From NCBI GenBank assembly GCA_046302135.1, contig JBKCIQ010000176.1, positions 17,173 through 81,172 on the forward strand: DNA of 64,000 nucleotides. The letters run 5' to 3'. A program made the translations under genes and the position numbers. This DNA is from AM-1111 sp046302135. GTDB lineage: Bacteria; Bacteroidota; Bacteroidia; B-17B0; Aurantibacillaceae. A model generated the notes under the pieces. The model had not been told where the DNA came from, did not search any database, and saw only the letters and a list, made by a program, of their open reading frames with translations. Each line of letters starts with the position of its first letter. Position 1 is the stretch's first letter. Positions 43,246 through 52,148 of this stretch are shown piece after piece.

Positions 43246-44559
43246 ATGAAACCTTTAAAATCATTTGTAGAGGAACTAAAATGGAGAACTATGTTACATG
43301 ATCTCAGTCCGGGAACAGAGGATCTGCTGAATCGCGAGATAGTTAAAGGTTATATTGGGTTTGATCCGACCGCAGACTCGTTGGGTATTGGAAACATGGT
43401 TCAGATTATGACCCTGGTTCATTTTCAGAGGTGCGGACACAAACCAATAGCGCTTGTAGGTGGGGCAACCGGTATGGTTGGAGACCCAAGCGGAAAAAGT
43501 TCAGAGCGAAATTTACTGGATGAAGAAACCTTGAGGTACAATTTGTCTTGTCAAAAGCGACAACTGGAAAAATTTTTAGATTTTAACTGCGGAGAGAACA
43601 GCGCTGAAATTGTCAACAATTATGATTGGTTCAGCGAAATGACGTTTCTAGAATTTCTTCGCGAAGTAGGTAAGCATATTACTGTTAACTACATGAAGGC
43701 TAAGGATTCTGTAAAAAACAGAATTGAGCGATCAGGAGAAGGTGGAGAAATTGAGGGAATGTCATTCACTGAATTCACATACCAGCTCGTTCAGGGCTAC
43801 GATTTTTTTTGGTTGTGGAAGAATAGGGGGGTTAAACTTCAAATGGGTGGAAGCGATCAATACGGAAACATTACTACAGGTATTGAACTTATTAGAAGGA
43901 AAGCACAAGGGGAAGCTTTCACTGTTGTAACCCCGCTCATTAAAAAAGCAGATGGCAGCAAATTCGGAAAAACAGAAGGTGGTAATATCTGGCTTGACCC
44001 CAATAAAACTTCTCCTTACAAGTTTTATCAGTTTTGGCTAAATGCTTCAGATGAAGATGTAAAAAACTATTTCAGAATTTTCTCATTAAAGGGACAAGAG
44101 GAGATTTTAGCTTTGGAAAACGAACATGCGAGGGCCCCACATTTAAGGATATTGCAGAAGGAGCTAGGTAAAGAAATGACCATTCGTGTTCATTCGGAAA
44201 ATGATTACAATTTGGCATTAGAGGCCACCGAAATATTATTCGGAAAAGGCACAAAAGAGGCCTTAAGCCGTCTTTCTGACGAAATGATTCTTAACGTTTT
44301 TGAAGGTGTTCCAAGATTCAACATACCATCTGAGGAACTCAGCTCAGGCATTCCGATTATTACTTTACTAGCAGAAAAAACAAACATCCTGCCATCAAAA
44401 TCTGAGGCAAAAAAAATGGTTCTCGCCGGCGCTGTTTCAATAAATAAAGAAAAAATTGTTTCTGCTGATTTTTTGATCAATGAAATACAGCTCTTAAACG
44501 GAAAATATCTTTTGGCACAAAAAGGTAAAAAGGATTATTTCCTTATCGTTAAGTCATAA
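43246..44559 (+). CDS. tyrS: Tyrosine--tRNA ligase
   Basis: 437 residues. Class I synthetase: the HIGH-like motif is LGIGN (46-50) after GFDPTADS, the tyrosine-site block is QMGGSDQYGNITTG, and the KMSKS-like motif is KFGKT. A C-terminal S4 RNA-binding domain (about 370-437; LPSKSEAKKMVLAGAVSINKE in parts) holds the tRNA. Charges tRNA-Tyr in the cytoplasm. Next gene downstream is secA, 106 bp away. Confidence 0.95.
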   Translation: MKPLKSFVEELKWRTMLHDLSPGTEDLLNREIVKGYIGFDPTADSLGIGNMVQIMTLVHFQRCGHKPIALVGGATGMVGDPSGKSSERNLLDEETLRYNLSCQKRQLEKFLDFNCGENSAEIVNNYDWFSEMTFLEFLREVGKHITVNYMKAKDSVKNRIERSGEGGEIEGMSFTEFTYQLVQGYDFFWLWKNRGVKLQMGGSDQYGNITTGIELIRRKAQGEAFTVVTPLIKKADGSKFGKTEGGNIWLDPNKTSPYKFYQFWLNASDEDVKNYFRIFSLKGQEEILALENEHARAPHLRILQKELGKEMTIRVHSENDYNLALEATEILFGKGTKEALSRLSDEMILNVFEGVPRFNIPSEELSSGIPIITLLAEKTNILPSKSEAKKMVLAGAVSINKEKIVSADFLINEIQLLNGKYLLAQKGKKDYFLIVKS

Positions 44560-44665
44560 TGGCACAAAAAGGATGTAGGACTGATTATTGACATCAGTTT
44601 TATGGCTGATAAGCCCTTTAATTTGCGTATCTTAGCGCCTATTTTAAAATTGAATAATTAAAAAT

Positions 44666-47600
44666 ATGTTCGGACTGCTACAAAAACTTTTCGGAACAAA
44701 ATCTGAAAAAGATATCAAGTCAATTCAACCAATGGTTGATAAAGTACACAATGCATACAAAGAGATCGGCAAACTTACAAACGAAGAACTGCGTGCAAGA
44801 ACTCTGTTGTTAAGGAAAAAAATTCAGGATTATATTGCTGATGACAATCAGAAAGTAGCTGAAATTAAATCCAAAATAGAGTCGAATCCTGAAATGAATG
44901 TGGAGGATAAGGAACAACTTTATAAGGAAATTGACGAAATTGAAAAGGAGTCATTGAAAAAAATTGAAGTTGTACTAAACGAAATTTTACCTGAGGCTTT
45001 TGCAATTGTAAAAGATACCGGCAGAAGATGGAAAGAAAAAGGGGAGATTAGGGTTAAATCAGACGAAATTGATGCCAACTACTTAAGTAGACATCCAGGT
45101 TGCAAGAATGTTACGATTGAGGATGGTGTTGCAATATGGAAAAATAAATGGATGGCCGCAGGAACAGAAATATCCTGGGAAATGGTGCACTATGATGTGC
45201 AGTTAATCGGTGGGGTTGTATTGCATTCCGGAAAAATTGCGGAGATGACTACGGGAGAAGGTAAAACGTTAGTGGCTACATTGCCTATTTTTCTTAATGC
45301 GCTTGCAGGAAAAGGCGTTCACGTAGTAACGGTTAACAACTACCTAAGCCGAAGGGATTCCGAATGGAACGGTCCGCTTTTCGAATTCCATGGACTTACT
45401 GTTGACTGCATCGACCTACATGAACCAAATTCTGAAGAGAGAAGAAATGCATATTACTCAGATATTACATACGGAACCAATAACGAATTTGGTTTTGATT
45501 ATCTGCGCGACAACATGACCCGTTCACCTGAAGAACTTGTACAAAGGAAACATCATTTTGCAATTGTGGATGAGGTGGATTCTGTTTTAATTGATGATGC
45601 CCGTACTCCGCTTATTATTTCCGGCCCAACTCCTAAAGGAGACAAGCACGAATTCAACGAATTAAAACCAAGAATTGAAAAACTTGTAAACACTCAAAAA
45701 AATTACATCAACACTTGCATTACAGAGGCCAAAAAACTATTTGGCACTAATGATAAAGAAGCAGGTGTTCCTTTGTTACGCGCTTATAGAGGTTTGCCAA
45801 AAAATAATGCATTAATAAAATTCTTAAGTGAAACCGGTGTACGCGCTTTACTGCAAAAGACAGAAAATTTTTACATGGCAGACCAAAATAAGGAGATGCA
45901 TAAAATTGATCAGGAGTTGTATTTTGTTATTGATGAAAAAAACAATTCAGTTGAATTAACTGAAAAAGGTATCGATCTCATCACCACATCTTCTGAAGAC
46001 AATAAGTTTTTCGTTCTGCCTAACGTTGGAGATGAAATTGCAAAGATCGAGTCGCTGAATGAGGATTCTAAAAAGAAATTAGAATTGAAAGAGGCACTCA
46101 TGCTGGAGTTTTCTGTAAAGAGCGAAAGAGTGCATACCATTCAGCAATTGTTGAAAGCATATACTTTGTTTGAGCGCGATGTTGAATATGTAATTGATGA
46201 AGGCAAGGTTAAAATTGTGGATGAGCAAACAGGCCGTATTATGGAAGGACGTCGCTACAGCGATGGATTGCATCAAGCCATTGAAGCGAAAGAAAATGTA
46301 AAAATTGAAGCTGCAACCCAAACTTATGCAACAATAACACTACAGAATTATTTCAGAATGTACCACAAGCTCGCAGGCATGACAGGAACTGCGGAAACTG
46401 AAGCGCAGGAATTGTGGGATATTTATAAATTGGATGTTGTAATCATTCCGACTAATCGTCCAATTGTGAGAAAGGATGAGCAAGATCTTGTATATAAAAC
46501 AAAAAGAGAAAAATATAATGCAGTAATTGAGGAAGTTGATAAGCTGGTTAAGGCAGGAAGGCCTGTGCTTGTTGGTACAACATCAGTGGAGATCTCCGAA
46601 TTGCTTAGCAGAATGTTGAAACTTCGTCAGATCAAACATAACGTGCTCAACGCAAAATTGCATCAGAAAGAAGCGGATATTGTTGCGGAAGCAGGTAAAG
46701 CAGGAACGGTAACAATTGCCACCAACATGGCAGGTCGTGGAACTGACATTAAACTTGGTCCGGGAGTAAAAGAAGCGGGTGGTTTAGCAATTATTGGAAC
46801 AGAGCGTCACGAGTCAAGACGCGTTGACAGACAGTTGCGCGGTCGTGCCGGTCGTCAGGGTGATCCTGGGTCTTCTCAGTTTTTTGTTTCATTGGAAGAT
46901 AACCTTATGCGACTCTTCGGTTCCGAGCGAATTGCAAAAATGATGGATAGAATGGGACTTGAAGAAGGCGAGGTAATTCAGCACAACATGATTACCAAGT
47001 CTATTGAACGCGCACAAAAGAAAGTAGAAGAGAACAATTTTGGAATTAGGAAGCGATTGATTGAATACGATGACGTTATGAACGCCCAGCGTGATGTGAT
47101 TTACAGAAGAAGAAGAAATGCCTTATATGGAGAACGTTTGAGTATTGATATTGCGAACATGATGACTGATGTTATTGAAGTTTGTCTTGAGGATTTTCTT
47201 CAGCACAGGGAATTTGATACATTTAACCTGGAGCTTATTAAAGTTTTCTCTATAGAGTCTCCTGTATCAGAAAAAGAAATTTTGGAAAGACCAAAGGATG
47301 AAATAATGTCAAGACTTTTTGATGCGGCAATGCTTCACTACAAGGAAAAAAATGATTCTATTGCCACTAGGGTAATGCCTGTAATCAAACAAGTTTACGA
47401 AAATCAAGGACAGCAATTTGAAAACATTGTAACCCCTTTTACTGATGGAATACATAATGTTCAGGTTTTAGCCAACCTCAAGAAATGTTATGAGACTTCA
47501 GGACGTGAAATGGTTTTAAGTTTTGAGAAAGGAATTACATTGTCATTAATTGATGATGCCTGGAAGGAGCATTTGCGTGAATTAGATGATTTGAAACAAT

Positions 47601-47974
47601 CTGTTCAAAATGCAACTCTTGAACAAAAAGATCCTCTTGTAATTTACAAGTTGGAATCGTTTAATTTGTTTCAGGAAATGATAACCAAAACAGGAAAGGA
47701 AACATTATCATTCCTTGTAAAAGGAAATTTACCACAAGAAAATGGTCAGCAAGGGCAAATGCAACAGGCAAGATTCCAGCAGCAAGTTCAGAAGCCGAAA
47801 GAAAAATTAGTGGAAAGCAGATCTGAAGTTGGGGACTCTAACCAAAAGACCGATCAAAATCAACAACCGTCTAAACCCAAGCAACAACCTGTTCGTGCCG
47901 AACAGAAAATAGGCAGAAACGACCCTTGTCCTTGTGGTAGCGGTAAAAAGTATAAACAATGCCACGGGCAATGA
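44666..47974 (+). CDS. secA: Preprotein translocase subunit SecA
   Basis: 1102 residues, typical of Bacteroidota SecA, which has inserts relative to E. coli. Walker A MTTGEGKTLVA at about 193-203; DEAD-like VDEVDSVLIDDARTPLI; NBD2 motifs TNMAGRGTDIKL and RQLRGRAGRQGDPGSS. The preprotein cross-linking and helical scaffold regions follow. The C-terminus is a Gln-rich linker and a zinc-binding SEC-C motif DPCPCGSGKKYKQCHG. It drives Sec-dependent export, the first step for all signal-peptide proteins in the window. A weak -7 box (TATCTTAG, 44628-44635) lies 30 bp upstream. Confidence 0.97.
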   Translation: MFGLLQKLFGTKSEKDIKSIQPMVDKVHNAYKEIGKLTNEELRARTLLLRKKIQDYIADDNQKVAEIKSKIESNPEMNVEDKEQLYKEIDEIEKESLKKIEVVLNEILPEAFAIVKDTGRRWKEKGEIRVKSDEIDANYLSRHPGCKNVTIEDGVAIWKNKWMAAGTEISWEMVHYDVQLIGGVVLHSGKIAEMTTGEGKTLVATLPIFLNALAGKGVHVVTVNNYLSRRDSEWNGPLFEFHGLTVDCIDLHEPNSEERRNAYYSDITYGTNNEFGFDYLRDNMTRSPEELVQRKHHFAIVDEVDSVLIDDARTPLIISGPTPKGDKHEFNELKPRIEKLVNTQKNYINTCITEAKKLFGTNDKEAGVPLLRAYRGLPKNNALIKFLSETGVRALLQKTENFYMADQNKEMHKIDQELYFVIDEKNNSVELTEKGIDLITTSSEDNKFFVLPNVGDEIAKIESLNEDSKKKLELKEALMLEFSVKSERVHTIQQLLKAYTLFERDVEYVIDEGKVKIVDEQTGRIMEGRRYSDGLHQAIEAKENVKIEAATQTYATITLQNYFRMYHKLAGMTGTAETEAQELWDIYKLDVVIIPTNRPIVRKDEQDLVYKTKREKYNAVIEEVDKLVKAGRPVLVGTTSVEISELLSRMLKLRQIKHNVLNAKLHQKEADIVAEAGKAGTVTIATNMAGRGTDIKLGPGVKEAGGLAIIGTERHESRRVDRQLRGRAGRQGDPGSSQFFVSLEDNLMRLFGSERIAKMMDRMGLEEGEVIQHNMITKSIERAQKKVEENNFGIRKRLIEYDDVMNAQRDVIYRRRRNALYGERLSIDIANMMTDVIEVCLEDFLQHREFDTFNLELIKVFSIESPVSEKEILERPKDEIMSRLFDAAMLHYKEKNDSIATRVMPVIKQVYENQGQQFENIVTPFTDGIHNVQVLANLKKCYETSGREMVLSFEKGITLSLIDDAWKEHLRELDDLKQSVQNATLEQKDPLVIYKLESFNLFQEMITKTGKETLSFLVKGNLPQENGQQGQMQQARFQQQVQKPKEKLVESRSEVGDSNQKTDQNQQPSKPKQQPVRAEQKIGRNDPCPCGSGKKYKQCHGQ

Positions 47975-48060
47975 AGCTATTTAGTTAAATAACTTTTTTC
48001 CATTTAAATTTTCAAACTTTTTGTTTTAAAAAAGTTTTAGAACCTGTAGAAGCATAAATA

Positions 48061-48087
48061 AAAAAAGCCCTTTTTAAGGGCTTTTTT
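48061..48087. terminator. Bidirectional terminator between secA and ssb
   Basis: A perfect 12 bp stem (AAAAAAGCCCTT / AAGGGCTTTTTT) with a three-base loop and flanking A/T runs on both sides. It serves both convergent genes. Confidence 0.85.
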
Positions 48088-48106
48088 TATATTAGAATAT
48101 GTAAAA

Positions 48107-48547
48107 CTAAAACTGGGAAACATCATGTTCCTGAACGCCATTTTCTGACTGGGTAGAATTTGCCTGATCCATGGAGCTTGCAATTGCTGCAGCCGCGTTG
48201 TTTTGATGTTGATTATCTCTTTTTGTTAAAACTAAAAAATGCTCACCAACCACTTCCGTTGTTTGCCTCTTGTGGCCTTCTTTATCCTGCCACTGACGAG
48301 TCTGAAGTTTTCCTTCAAGATAAACCTGTAGGCCTTTTTTTAATAATTTATTAGCGCTTTCTGCAAGACTTCTCCAGAAAACTATGTTGTGCCATTCAGT
48401 GTGCTCAATTCGATTTCCGTCTTTATCTCTGAAAGACTCAGTTGTAGCGAGCGAAAAATTTACTCTGGCAACATTCCCTTCAAGATAGCGCATTTCAGGG
48501 TCTTTCCCAAGGTTGCCAATTAAAATGACTTTGTTAATTCCGGCCAT
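48107..48547 (-). CDS. ssb: Single-stranded DNA-binding protein (probable housekeeping copy)
   Basis: 146 residues. OB fold about 1-105: NKVILIGNLGKDPEMRY, RVNFSLATTESFRDKDGN, TEWHNIVFWRSLAES and LQVYLEGKLQTRQW. A polar Asn/Gln-rich linker ends EHDVSQF: an acidic stretch plus terminal Phe as expected for partner recruitment, although weaker than the usual DDLPF/DDIPF. This distinguishes it from the four tail-less paralogues at 19.8-21.6 kb. Confidence 0.92.
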   Translation of the reverse strand: MAGINKVILIGNLGKDPEMRYLEGNVARVNFSLATTESFRDKDGNRIEHTEWHNIVFWRSLAESANKLLKKGLQVYLEGKLQTRQWQDKEGHKRQTTEVVGEHFLVLTKRDNQHQNNAAAAIASSMDQANSTQSENGVQEHDVSQF

Positions 48548-48592
48548 TGTTTTAAAAATTAATTGTTGTTATTTGAAATAAAATTAAGTTCA

Positions 48593-48600
48593 CAAATATA
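48593..48600 (-). promoter_or_regulatory. -7 promoter element of ssb
   Basis: The minus strand reads TATATTTG (TAnnTTTG), 45 bp before the ssb start codon. No TTTG at -33. Confidence 0.4.
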
Positions 48601-48688
48601 GTCGTTAATCGAATGATAAAGTTTTATTTTTGCTATTATTAAAATAATTGGAGATTAACATGATTCAAATAGCGACCAATGTTTTTTC

Positions 48689-48696
48689 TAACTTTG
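48689..48696 (+). promoter_or_regulatory. -7 promoter element of the acyl-CoA dehydrogenase gene
   Basis: TAACTTTG, exact consensus, 18 bp before the ATG at 48715. Confidence 0.45.
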
Positions 48697-48714
48697 TAAA
48701 ACAATAATAAAAAT

Positions 48715-49893
48715 ATGCCTGCAGATAATTTTCAATATCACGACTACTTTTTGGTAGATGAACTTCTCACCGATGAACATAAACTCATTCGTGAAACTAC
48801 CCGCGCATGGGTTAAAAAGGAAGTTACACCCATTGTAGAAGAATATGCACAGCGTGCGGAATTTCCAAAACAGTGGATAAAAGGGCTTGCTGAAATTGGA
48901 GCATTTGGCCCATATATTCCTGCTGAATATGGGGGCCCGGGATTAGATCAAATTTCGTATGGTTTAATTATGATGGAACTTGAGAGAGGAGATAGCGGTT
49001 TGCGCTCAACTGCTTCTGTACAGAGTTCGCTTGTGATGTATCCGATTTATGCATTTGGAAATGAAGAGCAGAAAAAGAAATATCTGCCGAAGCTTGCAAC
49101 TGGTGAATTGATGGGTTGTTTCGGGCTAACTGAACCCGACTACGGAAGTAACCCGAGCGGAATGATTACTAATTACAAAGACAAAGGTGATCATGTGTTA
49201 TTGAATGGTGCGAAGATGTGGATTAGCAATGCCCCATTTGCGGATATTGCAGTAGTTTGGGCAAAAGATGACAACGGAGAAATTAGAGGGGTAATTGTGG
49301 AGAGAGGAATGCAAGGCTTCACTACGCCTGAAACACATGGAAAATGGAGTCTTAGAGCAAGCGCAACAGGTGAGTTGGTTTTTGATAACGTGAAAGTTCC
49401 TAAAGAAAATATTTTACCAAATGTTAAAGGTTTGAAGGGGCCATTGAGTTGTTTGAATAGCGCTCGTTACGGTATTTCTTGGGGGGTTATTGGCGCCGCT
49501 CTTGATTGCTACGACAGCGCGCTTCGTTACTCCAAAGAAAGAATTCAGTTTGGTAAACCTATTGGAGCATTTCAGTTGACACAGAAAAAACTTGCTGAGA
49601 TGATCACTGAAATCACCAAGGCACAGTTAATGTGTTGGAGGCTTGGATCACTAAAGAACGAAAACCGCGCAACGCCACAGCAGATTTCTATGGCAAAAAG
49701 AAACAATGTTAACATGGCCTTACAAATTGCTCGCGAAGCACGTCAGATACATGGAGGAATGGGCATAACGGGTGAATATCCGATTATGCGACACATGATG
49801 AATTTAGAGTCAGTTGTAACATACGAAGGAACCCACGATATACATTTACTTATTACAGGAATGGATGTTACAGGGTTTAATGCTTTCATGTAA
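48715..49893 (+). CDS. gcdH: Acyl-CoA dehydrogenase, glutaryl-CoA dehydrogenase type
   Basis: 392 residues. It follows GCDH closely: ERGDSGLRSTASVQSSLVM contains the Arg expected to hold the glutarate carboxylate; LMGCFGLTEPDYGSNPSGM; LRASATGELVFDNVKVP; LNSARYGISWGVIGA; and the catalytic Glu in VTYEGTHDIH (about residue 372). It would oxidise and decarboxylate glutaryl-CoA to crotonyl-CoA in lysine/tryptophan breakdown, using FAD. It stands alone here, without other pathway genes. Confidence 0.88.
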   Translation: MPADNFQYHDYFLVDELLTDEHKLIRETTRAWVKKEVTPIVEEYAQRAEFPKQWIKGLAEIGAFGPYIPAEYGGPGLDQISYGLIMMELERGDSGLRSTASVQSSLVMYPIYAFGNEEQKKKYLPKLATGELMGCFGLTEPDYGSNPSGMITNYKDKGDHVLLNGAKMWISNAPFADIAVVWAKDDNGEIRGVIVERGMQGFTTPETHGKWSLRASATGELVFDNVKVPKENILPNVKGLKGPLSCLNSARYGISWGVIGAALDCYDSALRYSKERIQFGKPIGAFQLTQKKLAEMITEITKAQLMCWRLGSLKNENRATPQQISMAKRNNVNMALQIAREARQIHGGMGITGEYPIMRHMMNLESVVTYEGTHDIHLLITGMDVTGFNAFM

Positions 49894-49962
49894 AAGGGAG
49901 CTTTATAATTTCTTGTGGGTAAATTGTTTTTTTATTAAAGCTATCGCTGTAATAAAAGTCTG

Positions 49963-50460
49963 ATGAATAAACTCCTTGCTATTTACTCATTATTATTTCT
50001 AATCAACCCCATTGGGTTTTCATTCAAGATTCTAAGTATTCCTGATAAAAACCCTCAAACCATCAATCAAAAAATTAATTTCCGATCGGAGGATTTAATG
50101 GAAAATATAATTTTCAGTTTGAAAAAAACTAAAACCGACTTGTCATTTTCCCTACATAGCAAAAACAACAATAACGTTAATTTATTGACACAAACAAAAG
50201 AGGCAAACTGCATAGGGTATTCCAACTACTATAATGCGGTTCTGAAGAAATGTTTGACTCAAAATAAAATCAATAATATTCAGATTTACAGGGCTAGGGC
50301 ACTCGTTTATTGTGCCGGGATTAATATGCACATGTTTTCAAATAACCCATCTTTTCGTGACCATGACATTTCTTTGATTAAAAATTTAAAGACCAATGAG
50401 GTTTATTATGTTGATTCAAGCTTGTCGGAAGTTTTCGGAGATATTATCGTGAAAAAATAA
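49963..50460 (+). CDS. Small exported protein, possible transglutaminase-like fold
   Basis: 165 residues, signal peptide about 1-20. The order KEANCIGYSNYYNAVL (Cys, about 85), FRDHDISLIKN (His, about 140) and VYYVDSSL (Asp, about 155) mimics the Cys-His-Asp triad spacing of bacterial transglutaminase-like peptidases. Length is short for that fold but sufficient for the core. I recognise no named family. It sits between gcdH and yraN and is probably monocistronic. Confidence 0.55.
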   Translation: MNKLLAIYSLLFLINPIGFSFKILSIPDKNPQTINQKINFRSEDLMENIIFSLKKTKTDLSFSLHSKNNNNVNLLTQTKEANCIGYSNYYNAVLKKCLTQNKINNIQIYRARALVYCAGINMHMFSNNPSFRDHDISLIKNLKTNEVYYVDSSLSEVFGDIIVKK

Positions 50461-50568
50461 AAATGTAATTAAGCCAAATTTATATTTTATAAATTAAGTT
50501 TGAAAAAATCAAAAAAATAAAATTATCAACCGCTCTTCTTTAGCACAAAACGGTTTTTTTAAAAATGA

Positions 50569-50576
50569 TAATTTTG
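50569..50576 (+). promoter_or_regulatory. -7 promoter element next to the yraN start codon
   Basis: TAATTTTG ends 4 bp before the ATG at 50581, again the near-leaderless layout seen at 4.9, 5.5 and 56.6 kb. Confidence 0.4.
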
Positions 50577-50580
50577 TAAC

Positions 50581-50970
50581 ATGCATGAAAAACAATTTAA
50601 AGGAAAAGAGGGTGAATCCGTTGCGGAGCAAGTGCTTTTAGCAAAGGGGTTAAAAATTCTTCATCGTAACTGGAGGGCGGGAAAAAATGAAGTGGATATT
50701 ATAGCCAGGCACAATGATCTAATTGTTTTTGTCGAAGTTAAAACCAGAGCAACGCGACATTTCGGTAATCCTTCAGAAATGGTAAGCAGGAAACAAAGAA
50801 ACAACATATTGAAGGCCGCAAATCAGTTTTCTTTAGAAGGGCAATCCGAAAGTATTTCCATGAGGTTTGATATCATTTCTGTTCTGCATACAGGCCAGGA
50901 AGTTGAAGCGGAACATATTGAAGACGCCTTTTATCCGGAAGCAAATCAATTAAAAAATATTTTGTGTTAA
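50581..50970 (+). CDS. YraN-family (UPF0102) endonuclease-like protein
   Basis: 129 residues. Restriction-endonuclease-like core: GKEGESVAEQVLLAKG, ILHRNWRAGKNEVDIIAR and LIVFVEVKTRATRHFGNP, with the Glu, Asp and E-x-K active-site pattern. The precise role is unknown; these proteins are often near rnhB or DNA-processing genes. It overlaps the next gene by 7 bp, which suggests translational coupling. Confidence 0.87.
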   Translation: MHEKQFKGKEGESVAEQVLLAKGLKILHRNWRAGKNEVDIIARHNDLIVFVEVKTRATRHFGNPSEMVSRKQRNNILKAANQFSLEGQSESISMRFDIISVLHTGQEVEAEHIEDAFYPEANQLKNILC

Positions 50971-52148
50971 AACTTCATCCTTTGCTCGCCAAAGCAGTTG
51001 TAGAAAATTTAAATGCGATTTTTTTTGACAATAAATATGCAGACAAGGTAATTGCGATGTCTTTGAAAAAAAATTCTAAATGGGGATCAAGAGACAGGAA
51101 GTTTGTTGCGGAAACAACTTATGAGATTGTAAGGAATTATCGATTGTTTCATGCAGGAGCTGAGACTAAGAATCCCTGGCCGCTGTTGGCAACATTTTTT
51201 GTTTTTAATGGAGTGGAGTTGCCGCCATGGAAGGAATTTTCAGGGCTTAATGTGAAAAGGATAAAAAACAATCTTGAAGCGGCAAAGAATACGTTTAAGC
51301 TGGTACAATCTGTTCCTGATTGGCTTGACGATCTAGGAAGGGGTGAGCTTGGTTTAAACTGGGAAAAGGAAATGTCAGCTTTAAACCAGGAGGCAAGCGT
51401 GGTTCTTAGAGTAAATACGTTGAAAGTTAGTATTAACGAACTGCGTAAACAATTGGCTTCAGCCGGAATCGAAACCGATGATGTTCTGGGCGCGCCGGAA
51501 GCATTAACTCTTCGAAAAAGACAGAATGTATTTGTTTTACCGGAATTTAAAAAGGGACTCTTCGAAATTCAGGATGTTTCTTCACAGTTGGTTGCACATT
51601 TTGTTAAGGCAAGTGAGGGACATCGTGTAATAGACGCTTGTGCAGGTGGAGGCGGAAAGTCTTTACATTTGGCAGCTATAATGAAAAACAAAGGGAAGAT
51701 AATTTCGATGGATGTAAGGGAGAATAAATTAGATGAACTCAGAAGGCGTGCGGTACGCGCTGGGGTTTTCAATATTGAAGCGAAATTAATTACTGAGGAT
51801 ATTCTTCATAAACTTAAAGAAAGCGCCGACAGAGTTTTATTGGACGCGCCATGTTCCGGTCTTGGGGTTCTAAGAAGGAATCCGGATGCAAAATGGAAAT
51901 TGTCTTTTGAAAAAATCAATGAAATAAAAATTATTCAGTCAAAAATTTTGTCTGATTATTCTTCAATGGTAAAACCCGGAGGTAAACTGATTTATGCTAC
52001 CTGTAGTATTTTACCTTCCGAAAATTCTGAGCAAGTAAAAAAATTTCTTTTAACAAATTCAAATTTTACTATTGAAGAGGAAAAAAGCATTTTCCCATCA
52101 GAAGGTTATGATGGTTTTTATATGTGCCGCATGCACAAATCCGATTAA
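50964..52148 (+). CDS. RsmB/NOL1-type RNA (cytosine-5) methyltransferase
   Basis: 394 residues; GTG start inside the end of yraN. An N-terminal NusB-like helical region (to about 150) precedes a Rossmann methyltransferase: VIDACAGGGGKSLHLA (SAM site), SMDVRENKLDEL, LLDAPCSGLGVLRRNPD (motif IV Cys) and YATCSILPSEN (motif VI nucleophile Cys). It methylates C5 of a cytosine in rRNA, most likely 16S; the exact site cannot be read. Its stop abuts the pdxA stop with no gap. Confidence 0.87.
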   Translation: MLKLHPLLAKAVVENLNAIFFDNKYADKVIAMSLKKNSKWGSRDRKFVAETTYEIVRNYRLFHAGAETKNPWPLLATFFVFNGVELPPWKEFSGLNVKRIKNNLEAAKNTFKLVQSVPDWLDDLGRGELGLNWEKEMSALNQEASVVLRVNTLKVSINELRKQLASAGIETDDVLGAPEALTLRKRQNVFVLPEFKKGLFEIQDVSSQLVAHFVKASEGHRVIDACAGGGGKSLHLAAIMKNKGKIISMDVRENKLDELRRRAVRAGVFNIEAKLITEDILHKLKESADRVLLDAPCSGLGVLRRNPDAKWKLSFEKINEIKIIQSKILSDYSSMVKPGGKLIYATCSILPSENSEQVKKFLLTNSNFTIEEEKSIFPSEGYDGFYMCRMHKSD

